Assembly (NCBI RefSeq): GCF_007655135.1
Contig: NC_045127.1
Span: 43,597,538-43,661,537 of the forward strand
Length of the DNA: 64,000 bases
From: Punica granatum
Lineage: Eukaryota > Streptophyta > Magnoliopsida > Myrtales > Lythraceae
Direction of reading: 5' to 3'
Shown here: one piece after another, positions 13,643-22,150 of the stretch
Layout: the number at the start of each line of letters is the position of its first letter
How positions within the stretch are numbered: position 1 is the first letter of the stretch
Position numbers and translations under genes: made by a program
Notes under the pieces: generated by a model
The model's database searches: none
The model's input: the letters and a program-made list of their open reading frames with translations, nothing else
Told to the model about the DNA's origin: nothing

Positions 13643-13827
13643 TGTTGGGCCGGTTTCTCTCCTATATGGAGAATGGTGAGTGCGGGTGTTGGAAGTAATC
13701 CCACATGGAAAAGTTGAGAGGAAATCCATAGGTTTATAAGAGATAATGGTCTAGTAACCCATTGGCTTAAGCTTTTGGGTTGCGGATGGGCCCAAGTCCA
13801 AAGTAAACCTGTGGATTTTTCCCAACA
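13643..13827 (+). repeat. Copia 5' LTR (type A)
   Basis: 185 bp, starting TGTTGGGCCGG and ending CCCAACA. It is nearly identical to 18217-18401. Its size is in the range of TRIM-type LTRs. Confidence 0.92.
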
Positions 13828-13829
13828 AG

Positions 13830-13841
13830 TGGTATCAGAGC
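13830..13841 (+). other. Primer-binding site, tRNA-iMet type
   Basis: TGGTATCAGAGC two bases after the 5' LTR is complementary to the 3' end of plant initiator tRNA-Met, the standard Copia primer. Confidence 0.92.
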
Positions 13842-13880
13842 CTCGGGTTAGAGAAGTTTGAGTTTTTCGGTGTTTTCGAG

Positions 13881-16800
13881 ATGGAGGAATCTACAGGATC
13901 TATGTTCAAGTTGAATGCAACCAACTACTCTATATGGAAGTCTCGGATGGAGGATCTTCTATTTTGCAGGGATTTGTACGATCCCATTGAAGGGGATTCC
14001 GCGAAACCCAAAGATAAGGATGACAAGGCTTGGGAACGCACAAATCGGAAGACTATTGGTTTGATTCGGCAGTGGATAGACAATAGTATTTATCATCATG
14101 TTGCTCAGGAGACAAATGCAAAAGCTTTGTGGGATAAATTGACAAATCTCTATGCGAGGAAGACACCGCAAAATAAGGCATTCCTCGTGAAGAAGCTGGT
14201 TCATCTTCGTTTTCAGGATGGAGGTGATATGGCTGCGCACATGAGTAATTTCCAGGATATTATTAACCAGTTGACGAACCTGGAGATAATATTACCCGAT
14301 GAGTTGCAGGCTTGTCTACTTTTAGGGACTCTACCGGATAATTGGGACACACTCGTGGTTGCATTAAGCAATTCTGCGCCAAACGGGAAGCTATCGTTGG
14401 CCACGGTGACAGACAGTTTATTTAATGAGGAGACTAGAAGGAAAGGCTCGGGGATTTCCATTCAGTCTGAAGCTTTGGTTACTGAACAACGGGGGAGAAG
14501 TCAAAGCAGAAATTTCTCTTCCAAGCATAGTAACTCACGTGGCAAATCGAGGGGTAGATCAAAGTCGAAGACGAGGAAAGTGGTCACTTGCTATCACTGT
14601 GGAAAGGAGGGACACTACAAAAGGGAGTGTAGAGCTCTGAAGAAAAATCAGAATGGCAATGGTGAGAGCAAGAATGAAGAAGGTACTACAGCAGTGGCAT
14701 CTGATGGAGAGACCTACATCATTTGTGATGAAGCCTATGTGAATTTCACATGTCAGGACTCTACCTGGGTTGCAGATACAAGTGCCTCGTTTCATGTCAC
14801 TCCTCATCGAGATTTCTTCTCATCTTACACTACCGGGGACTATGGTTATGTGAGAATGGGGAATGGACAGTCATGCAAGATTGTCGGTACTGGTGATGTC
14901 TGTCTAGAGACCGAGCTTGGCTGCAAGTTGCTTCTGAAGAAGGTGAGGCATGTTCCAGAAATTCGCCTTAACCTAATCTCGACGGGTCAGCTTGATGATG
15001 AAGGCTACAGTAACGAATTTAGTAATGGGAGATGGAAGCTCTCCAAGGGTTTGTTTATTGTGGCACGGGGTCAGAAGACCGACACTCTCTACAGGCTGCG
15101 TGCCAAACACAATTCCGGTCAGGTTAATGTTGCTGAGGATTATCCTATCGAGCTATGGCATAGGAGACTTGGGCATATCAGCGAGAAAGGTATTCAAATT
15201 CTTGCTAGAAAGCAGTCTTTGCCCGTTAAAGGTATGCACTTGAGCACTTGTGATCACTGTTTAGCCGGTAAGCAGAGGAGAGTTTCTTTTGTTAGAAGTC
15301 GTCCCTCTAGATGCGATCATATACTTGACCTTGTGCATACTGATTTTTGTTTCATGTCGGATAGATCTCTTGGTGGTGCTCTCTATTTTGTGACCTTTAT
15401 AGATGATCACACCAGGAAGGTTTGGGCTTACCCTATGAGAACTAAAGATCAGGTGACTGAGATTTTCAAGAACTTCCATGTAGCAGTGGAAAGAGAAACT
15501 GGCATGAAGCTTAAATGTGTAAGAGCTGATAATGGTGGTGAGTATAGGGGTCCTTTTGAGAACTATTGCAGGACTCACGGTATCAAACTTGAGAAGACGG
15601 TACCAAAGACACCACAGCAGAACGGGCTTGCAGAGAGGATGAATCGCACAATTGTTGAGAGAGTTCGTTGTATGCTTTCTCAAGCGAAACTGTCTAAGTC
15701 TTTCTGGGGCGAGGCAATGAGGTCAGCGGTTGATCTTATTAATCTTACACCGTCAGTTGCACTTGATGGAGATGTACCCCTGCAGGTGTGGACCGGCAAG
15801 AAAGTATCATACAAGCATCTCAGAGTCTTCGGGTGCAGGGCATCTGTTCACATTCCTCGAGATGAAAGATCAAAACTTGATGCCAAGGCAAAACAATGCA
15901 TCTTCTTGGGTTATGCACATGAAGAGTTCGGGTACAGGCTTTGGGACCCTGATAGCAAGAAGATCATCAGGAGTAGGGATGTTGTCTTCTTTGAGGACCA
16001 GACAATCGAGGATTTGCAAAAGTTAGAGAAGGCCAGAGTAGACAATCCTCACGAGATCTCTATTCCTGTACCGGTTGATGTAGAGCATCCAGTGGAAGAG
16101 GTACCTGGTGAGTATGAAGAAACCACGACTGGGGGTGAGATTCCTCAGGTAGATGATGATGTGACTACGGATGATACAGGCTCGCGGTTACAGTTAGAGC
16201 CTGCAGATCTACCTAGACAATCTGATAGAATAAGACGACCATCTACAAGATATCCGCCTCATGAGTATGTGCTACTGACTGACGGGGGAGAACCTGAGTG
16301 CTGTGATGAAGCTGTGGCACATGAGCACAAGGAGCACTGGTTGAAGGCGATGAATGAGGAGATGAACTCCTTGTCTGAAAATCACACGTATGACCTAGTG
16401 AAGCTACCGCAAGGTAAGAGAGCATTGAAGAACAAATGGGTCTACAGGTTGAAGACAGAGAACTCGCGACCTCGATACAAAGCTCGGCTGGTAGTGAAAG
16501 GTTTCAACCAGAAGAAAGGAGTTGACTTCGAGGAGATCTTCTCGCCCGTTGTCAAGATGTCATCGATCCGAGTTGTTCTCGCACTGGCAGCTAGTCTGAA
16601 CTTGGAGATCGAACAGCTCGATGTAAAAACAGCTTTCCTGCATGGTGACTTGGAGGAAGAAATATATATGGAGCAGTCTGAAGGATTCCGAGTTAAAGAT
16701 AAGGAGCATTTGGTGTGCAGGCTGAGAAAGAGCTTGTATGGGCTTAAGCAAGCACCTCGGCAGTGGTACAAAAAGTTTGACTCTTTCATGTTGAGCCATG

Positions 16801-17849
16801 GCTACACACGGACAACTTCAGATCATTGTGTGTTCGTGAAACAATTCTCGGATGGTGATTTTATCATTTTACTGTTATATGTGGATGATATGTTGCTTGT
16901 CGGTCATGATATGAGCAAGATTGCAGAGTTGAAGAAAGAGCTCAGCAAGTCCTTTGCCATGAAGGATTTGGGACCGGCAAAGCAGATCCTTGGAATGCAT
17001 ATTTCTCGTGACAGATCAAGTGGAAAACTTTGGCTTTCTCAAGAGAAGTACATCGAGAAGATTTTGGATCGGTTCAACATGGGTAATGCTAAACCAGTTT
17101 CATCACCACTTGCTTCTCATTTCAAACTTAGCTCGAAGCAATGTCCTACAAGTGAGAAGGAGAAAGAAGAGATGAAGAAAGTTCCTTACTCATCAGCTGT
17201 AGGAAGTTTGATGTATGCCATGGTCTGTACAAGACCAGATATCGCTCATTCTGTTGGTGTGGTTAGTCGTTTTCTCTCCAATCCGGGGAAAGAGCATTGG
17301 AAAGCAGTTAAGTGGATTCTGAGGTATCTCAGAGGAACATCCAAGGTGTGTTTACACTTTGGCACTGGTAAGCCGGAGTTAGTGGGCTATACGGATGCGG
17401 ATATGGCAGGAGATATTGATTCCCGGAAATCCACTTCGGGATACTTGATGACTTTTGCAGGGGGAGCTATCTCATGGCAGTCAAGGCTTCAAAAGTGCAT
17501 CGCTTTGTCTACAACGGAAGCCGAATACATTGCGGTGACCGAAGGTTGCAAGGAGATGTTGTGGTTGCAAAAGTTTTTGCAGGAGTTGAGCTTGAAGCAA
17601 GAAAGGTATGTTCTACACTGTGATAGTCAAAGCGCCATTCATCTTTGCAAGAATCCCACTTTCCATTCGAGGTCGAAGCATATCGATATCAAGCTTCATT
17701 GGATTAGAGATGTGTTGGAGTCCAAACTGGTGAAGCTAGACAAAGTGCACACCGATGAGAATGGAGCTGATATGATGACAAAACCTCTCGCTAGGGAGAA
17801 ACTTCATGTTTGCCGAAATATAGCCGGTATACTTGAAGCCTCCAAATAG
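13881..17849 (+). CDS. Copia gag-pol polyprotein
   Basis: A single uninterrupted frame of 1322 residues, similar to transposon TNT1-94-type polyproteins. Order: gag with the N-terminal FKLNATNYSIWKSRMEDLL block; CCHC zinc knuckle (CYHCGKEGHYKREC); protease site at residues 299-302; GAG-pre-integrase LWHRRLGH at 425-432; integrase D488, D550, E585, a correct D-35-E spacing; reverse transcriptase with YVDD at 1000-1003; RNase H with DADMAGD, STTEAEY and the C-terminal KHIDIKLHWIRD block. The protease reads DTSA where the family has D(S/T)GA, so the conserved glycine is serine and proteolysis is probably impaired. The ATG follows the primer site by 39 bp. The stop lies next to a polypurine tract, as in intact Copia elements. 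Confidence 0.95.
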   Translation: MEESTGSMFKLNATNYSIWKSRMEDLLFCRDLYDPIEGDSAKPKDKDDKAWERTNRKTIGLIRQWIDNSIYHHVAQETNAKALWDKLTNLYARKTPQNKAFLVKKLVHLRFQDGGDMAAHMSNFQDIINQLTNLEIILPDELQACLLLGTLPDNWDTLVVALSNSAPNGKLSLATVTDSLFNEETRRKGSGISIQSEALVTEQRGRSQSRNFSSKHSNSRGKSRGRSKSKTRKVVTCYHCGKEGHYKRECRALKKNQNGNGESKNEEGTTAVASDGETYIICDEAYVNFTCQDSTWVADTSASFHVTPHRDFFSSYTTGDYGYVRMGNGQSCKIVGTGDVCLETELGCKLLLKKVRHVPEIRLNLISTGQLDDEGYSNEFSNGRWKLSKGLFIVARGQKTDTLYRLRAKHNSGQVNVAEDYPIELWHRRLGHISEKGIQILARKQSLPVKGMHLSTCDHCLAGKQRRVSFVRSRPSRCDHILDLVHTDFCFMSDRSLGGALYFVTFIDDHTRKVWAYPMRTKDQVTEIFKNFHVAVERETGMKLKCVRADNGGEYRGPFENYCRTHGIKLEKTVPKTPQQNGLAERMNRTIVERVRCMLSQAKLSKSFWGEAMRSAVDLINLTPSVALDGDVPLQVWTGKKVSYKHLRVFGCRASVHIPRDERSKLDAKAKQCIFLGYAHEEFGYRLWDPDSKKIIRSRDVVFFEDQTIEDLQKLEKARVDNPHEISIPVPVDVEHPVEEVPGEYEETTTGGEIPQVDDDVTTDDTGSRLQLEPADLPRQSDRIRRPSTRYPPHEYVLLTDGGEPECCDEAVAHEHKEHWLKAMNEEMNSLSENHTYDLVKLPQGKRALKNKWVYRLKTENSRPRYKARLVVKGFNQKKGVDFEEIFSPVVKMSSIRVVLALAASLNLEIEQLDVKTAFLHGDLEEEIYMEQSEGFRVKDKEHLVCRLRKSLYGLKQAPRQWYKKFDSFMLSHGYTRTTSDHCVFVKQFSDGDFIILLLYVDDMLLVGHDMSKIAELKKELSKSFAMKDLGPAKQILGMHISRDRSSGKLWLSQEKYIEKILDRFNMGNAKPVSSPLASHFKLSSKQCPTSEKEKEEMKKVPYSSAVGSLMYAMVCTRPDIAHSVGVVSRFLSNPGKEHWKAVKWILRYLRGTSKVCLHFGTGKPELVGYTDADMAGDIDSRKSTSGYLMTFAGGAISWQSRLQKCIALSTTEAEYIAVTEGCKEMLWLQKFLQELSLKQERYVLHCDSQSAIHLCKNPTFHSRSKHIDIKLHWIRDVLESKLVKLDKVHTDENGADMMTKPLAREKLHVCRNIAGILEASK

Positions 17850-17850
17850 T

Positions 17851-17862
17851 CGGGAGGGGGAG
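17851..17862 (+). other. First polypurine tract (PPT1)
   Basis: CGGGAGGGGGAG lies two bases after the gag-pol stop and directly before the internal LTR-like block. This is the normal place for a Copia polypurine tract that primes plus-strand synthesis at a 3' LTR. Confidence 0.7.
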
Positions 17863-17864
17863 TT

Positions 17865-18148
17865 TGTTGGGTATCCCTCCAATTTGGAGGAAGTTGGGCT
17901 CAAATTGTATTGGGCTTTTATCGGGCTTTAATAGGCCCAAGAACCCATTTTTGTTAGGGTTAATATTTCAGCAAACTAGCTGAGGAATAAATAGCAGCAG
18001 AACAGCTGCAGATCAGTGGAGGTGCGGCAGCAGCAGACAGAAGCAGCAGATCACCAGAAGCAGCAACAAAAGAACAGAGCAAAATCGTGGAAACCCACAC
18101 CACGCCAAGGCCCGAGTGTGGAACTCGTGGCTAGTGATGGGCCTAACA
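17865..18148 (+). repeat. Internal LTR-like block (type B)
   Basis: 284 bp starting TGTTGGGTATCC and ending GGGCCTAACA, with TG..CA termini and a TGTTGG/CCTAACA inverted end like a Copia LTR. A polypurine tract precedes it and a primer-binding-site-like sequence follows it. Beyond the terminal bases it shows no clear similarity to the outer 185-bp LTRs. The bases on its two sides (gagtt and attgg) do not form a target duplication, so it is not a simple solo-LTR insertion. Short frames in it are shadows. Confidence 0.7.
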
Positions 18149-18161
18149 ATTGGTATCCGAG
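18149..18161 (+). other. Second primer-binding-site-like sequence
   Basis: ATTGGTATCCGAG directly after the type B block matches the tRNA-iMet primer site except for one internal base (C for A). Confidence 0.6.
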
Positions 18162-18201
18162 TCCGGAAGTGGAAGCCCGGCTCGAAGTCCTCCATATAGT
18201 C

Positions 18202-18215
18202 GAGAAGGGGGGGAA
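18202..18215 (+). other. Second polypurine tract (PPT2)
   Basis: GAGAAGGGGGGGAA lies just before the 3' type A LTR and is the expected plus-strand primer for that LTR. Confidence 0.75.
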
Positions 18216-18216
18216 T

Positions 18217-18401
18217 TGTTGGGCCGGTTTCTCTCCTATATGGAGAATGGTGAGTGCGGGTGTTGGAAGTAATCCCACATGGAAAAGTTGAGAGGAAATC
18301 CATAGGTTTATAAGAGATAATGGTCTAGTAACCCATTGGCTTAAGCTTTTGGGTTGCGGATGGGCCCAAGTCCAAAGTAGACCTGTGGATTTTTCCTAAC
18401 A
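18217..18401 (+). repeat. Copia 3' LTR (type A)
   Basis: 185 bp, differing from the 5' LTR at two bases near its end (gtagacc for gtaaacc and cctaaca for cccaaca). Confidence 0.92.
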
Positions 18402-18879
18402 GCCCTTGCTCCAATCTTCTCGAACCTATTAAGGCCCCAATCTCCTCTTCTCGGTTCAACTGGGTTCAGCTAGCCCTTCCTCAATGAGTGGTTGCCTTGA
18501 ACGCATTTGACTATCCCCTTTTCGGTACCGGTTCATGAGGATCTCCGAAGTTCCCCGAGCCCCAAGCTAAGCCTTTCCCTTCTTGCTCTTGTTCTACTTC
18601 GTTTTTTTTTATTCCATTTCTCTTCCTTTTCCCATCACTGACCGTTTCCTTTTTCTTTTGTGTTGGTAGCTGCATCGACAGTTCGAGGGATTACCGAAGT
18701 CTCGCGGGCTCCTCTCGACACTATCCCGAGGAAGGTATCAAATCTTGATTTAGTGGCATGTTTAGAGCTTCATTTTTACGTATTAATGTTTGCCTAGATG
18801 ATGATGACGTGAAGTGAATATTTGAGAATCGTGTCAATGAACAGGATTACTCCAATCGCGATTTTACAAACTTTTTGTT

Positions 18880-19560
18880 CTGTTCCAGTTTAGTCCTTGC
18901 CGATATTTTCATTTTTTCAGACCCGCTCTAAACTTTAAAATTTGTTTCAACCAAGTCCTGGGCCATTTTCAACATTTTCAGTTCAGCCACAGAATTTTCA
19001 AATGATTTAAACCGGTTCATAAAACTTTTAAATTTGTTTCAGTTCAGTCCCTCTGACATTTTCCACTTTTTCAGATCAGTCCCGCACTTAAAAATTCGTT
19101 TCAATAAAGTCCTGGGCCATTTTTAACACTTTTAGTTCAGCCACAGAATTTTCAGGTCATTCAAATCAGTCCAGGGAACATTTTAATACGTTTCAGTTAC
19201 GTCCCAGTGATTCTTTTTTCATTTTTTCAGATCAGCCCCAAACATTCAAATCTGTTTCAATCAGGTCCCAGGCCATTTTTCAGGTCATTCAAATCAGTCC
19301 AGGGAACATTTTAATTCGTTTTAGTTACGTCCCAGTGATTCTTTTTTCATTTTTTCAGATCAGCCCCAAACATTCAAATCTGTTTCAATCAGGTCCCAGG
19401 CCATTTTTAATTCCCATTCAGCCATATAACTTTTCAAACGTTCCAAATTAGTCCAGGAAACTTTCCAAGTTGTCTCAAATCAGTCCCCAGAATTTTTAGC
19501 TGAATTTCCAAATCAGTCTCTATTCCTTCAAAATTATTTTAATTCGATCCCTGAGCAATT
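18880..19560 (+). repeat. Degenerate ~60-bp tandem repeats in the 5' LTR of the LARD-like element
   Basis: Repeated variants of TTTTTCAGATCAGTCCC, GTTTCAATCAAGTCC and GTTCAGCCACAGAATTTTC alternate through this part of the LTR. A 128-bp piece is duplicated exactly in tandem (19153 and 19281). The same array without that duplication is in the 3' LTR. Confidence 0.7.
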
Positions 19561-21520
19561 TATGAGATGTGTGTCATGATCGTGAGTGATATATGATCGT
19601 ATGCGACAGTATTTTATATTTAGTTTTGATCAGATGAAAAATCATAAGTTAAATGCGTTAGGTTTAAATAAATCACTTCGTAAACCCATAGAATCTAAGG
19701 CAAAGAAAACATCAAAATGGTTTAATTAATCAGTTAGGCTTAAAATCGACGAATTAATTTTATTGTGATCATTTTGCCCATATTCGTGTGCTTGGAATGT
19801 TTGAATGTTTATTTGATTAAAACCTCACATGAATCGGTTTAATCACGTAAAGTTGATCAAAAATTAGATTTAACTCCAGGACGGTCGGAATTAGAGTTTT
19901 CTCGGGGCGGTCCACCAATGACCGTTCCGACGGCTCGGAACCCGTAAACTAAAGCATTCGGCAAATTTTTAATTAACTTAAAATTTTACACACGAGACAA
20001 TCGGGACGCTAAACTTGGCTAAATTAAATCACTTGACTTTTTTAAATGAATTGCACGAACCGATTAATAATGTGTAATCGCGTCGACAATTCAAAAACTG
20101 TTAGTCATGCCTTTCTTTAAAATTCACAATTTCAAAAGTACCGAGATACGTGCCACGTATAGCATGAATATCTAGGGAGTACTCGTATATCTTGACTTAA
20201 GTCTAGGTCCAATTTGAGGCGGCTCAAGTCAGGGTATACGAGTCCTCTTTGGACCACTTCCGGGCGGAGCGACCGATTTCTTGGCTCTTTCAGGGTCTTC
20301 ACAACCCCGATGGATCCAAGGGATCGGTCGATACCAGCTATTGACTTTCGATAGTCCCTGTCGCGTGATTTTGATTTTTCATACACACACATATTTTTTG
20401 GTCCAAGGGCATGATTACCGGTTCTTGACCCGCTGACACCCTAGCGGTGTTTCGTGCTCCCATTTCCCTAAGTTTATGTTTAGAACGAGTTAAAATACGA
20501 AAAATAGATTAACTTCAAACTCGGCTTAACCAAATATGGGCAAATAGTCAAGCAAAGGGTTAGGTTTCGGGTTTTAGGTAAAAACACTCTTAATCTGTAA
20601 AAGTCATATTGTCACGATATAAAAAAATTTAAAAATAACCCACACATTCGAGACTTGATTACAGACATCGTGTTTGTCGAGTACATTAAAATAACGCCGA
20701 ATGCTACATGCCCTCTCTATCACCGCATTTGTTTGCTTTAGGGTAGGATTTGTATGCCAAGATACTCCGGTTAATAATCGGTTAACTCACATAAATTCGG
20801 TAATAACAAAACCCCATTGTTTGTTTATTTATGCTTACTTTTTACATTCTTGCACTTGTTTGTTATGTGAATCGAGCCCGATCCTTTAGGACACGATTTA
20901 CATGGGTCTAACGCCCCTAATCGTCGATCACGGGGTCCAATGCCCCCATACACTGAGTGCGCATCTTAATTTAATTTTCAGTCTTTTCCCAATCCAAACG
21001 GTGAGCATGAGTGAAATAATGACCGAACGCGAACCGATCGGGATTCAGTCGTTGTAATTTGTATTTTTATTTGAGAGAACAATGTGAGGATTATTCTGTA
21101 CATTTATTCATGTAAGAATCTCGGTTGGATAGTGAATGGTCGGAGTGTTTCTTCGAATTTATGGTGTCAAAACGGGTGAGTCAAGTGCAACCCTAAATCA
21201 TGCAGTAAATAAATAAAATGGCAAACCTAGCAAAGTAGAGTACTGAAAGGGCTTGTGGGATATACGCCTACACGTAATAGAACCCCCGAATTCAGAATTT
21301 TCGGTTCCGTACAGACTATTGCCTTAGCATATTAGGTGTATCTCATACTCTTAGATCTGGACAACTCACCGGCCTTCGATTTTCGGGTTGTAAACTGGTA
21401 GTGGCGACTCTTTCTCACGTGCGTCCGTCGCGCGTCCTCGAGAAGGTGGACACTCCTAAGCCGCGTTGTAGAGGCTCACTCATGCATACCCCGACGAGAC
21501 CAAATTCGGGTGTGCATAGC

Positions 21521-21539
21521 TTGGCTACTCCACTGGGAA
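21521..21539 (+). other. Probable primer-binding site of the LARD-like element
   Basis: TTGGCTACTCCACTGGGAA lies four bases after the 5' LTR. It resembles the TGGCGACTCC.CTGGGG-type sites of Tat/Ogre-class Gypsy elements. The lineage is inferred from this and the long LTRs only, since no coding region remains. Confidence 0.45.
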
Positions 21540-22150
21540 TACTCAGAGGGTTCAGGCTCGTTCCCGCTTACTTTGTTTGCTTATTTATTGACCGCATTCT
21601 GCAATTTATCGCTTATCTACTTTATGCACATTTACTTTGCTCACCGGCATCCGCATATCATTCTAACTTTAGGCATCTATGGGTCGCGTCCCAAGACCGG
21701 TAATAAGAAACATAGGTTAGATAGGGGTTCGAAGTAAGGGTACGGCGCGCAGTTCGACTGTCGCTTAGGCCTTGAAAAGAATCCCGCTCGACTTTAAGGA
21801 ATTGATACCCTTGAGTCGGGAGCTCCCATCCCTAGATAGCACTAAGGATACTTAGAGGGTTCGGACTCGTTCCAACTTGCTTTGTTTGCTTGTTTATTTA
21901 CCGCATTATGCAATTTACCGCTTATCTACTTTATGCACATTTACTTTGCTCACCAGCATCCGCATATCATTCTAGCTTTAGGCACCTATGGGTCGCGTCC
22001 CAAGACCGGTAATAGGAAACATAGGTTAGATAGGGGTTCGAAGTAAGGGTACGGCGCGCAGTTCGACTGTCGCTTAGGCCTTGAAAAGAATCCCGCTTGA
22101 CTTTAAGGAATTGACACCCTTGAGTCGGGAGCCCCCATCCCTAGATAGCA
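21538..22150 (+). repeat. Tandem duplication, 309-bp period
   Basis: Two adjacent copies (about 21538-21841 and 21847-22150) share AGAGGGTTC, the TTTATGCACATTTACTTTGC block, GGTCGCGTCCCAAGACCGG and CCCTAGATAGCA, with few differences. It lies in the leader just after the primer site of the LARD-like element. No coding function is seen. Confidence 0.85.

Larger units (their letters stand above)
13643..18401 (+). mobile_element. Young Copia retrotransposon with chimeric internal structure
   Basis: It is bounded by two 185-bp LTRs (TGTTGG..CCAACA/CTAACA) that differ at only two positions. The target is the 5' LTR of the surrounding element; gccc is repeated on both sides (13639-13642 and 18402-18405), or 5 bp if one LTR end base is counted. 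Order inside: tRNA-iMet primer site, one long gag-pol frame, a polypurine tract, a second unrelated LTR-like block with its own primer site, a second polypurine tract, then the 3' LTR. Near-identical LTRs and an open gag-pol imply recent insertion. The second LTR-like block is not expected in a simple Copia element. Confidence 0.9.
12500..21516 (+). repeat. 5' LTR of the LARD-like element, split by a Copia insertion
   Basis: It aligns along its whole length with 27845-32016. It begins TGTCAGC and ends near GGGTGTGCA. The 4763 bp from 13643 to 18405 (Copia plus one target-duplication copy) are absent from the other LTR, which shows an uninterrupted empty site at about 29031. Without the insertion it is about 4.25 kb. 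It also carries a 128-bp tandem duplication (19153-19280 and 19281-19408) absent from the 3' LTR. Confidence 0.8.

Noticed and set aside
17865..18148. Solo LTR inserted into the Copia after its own transposition
   Set aside because: There is no target duplication on its flanks, and it is joined exactly to a polypurine tract and a primer site. This fits recombination better.
18013..18303. Frames of 75-96 codons over the internal LTR block of the Copia
   Set aside because: They lie in LTR-like, primer-site and polypurine sequence and have no family resemblance.
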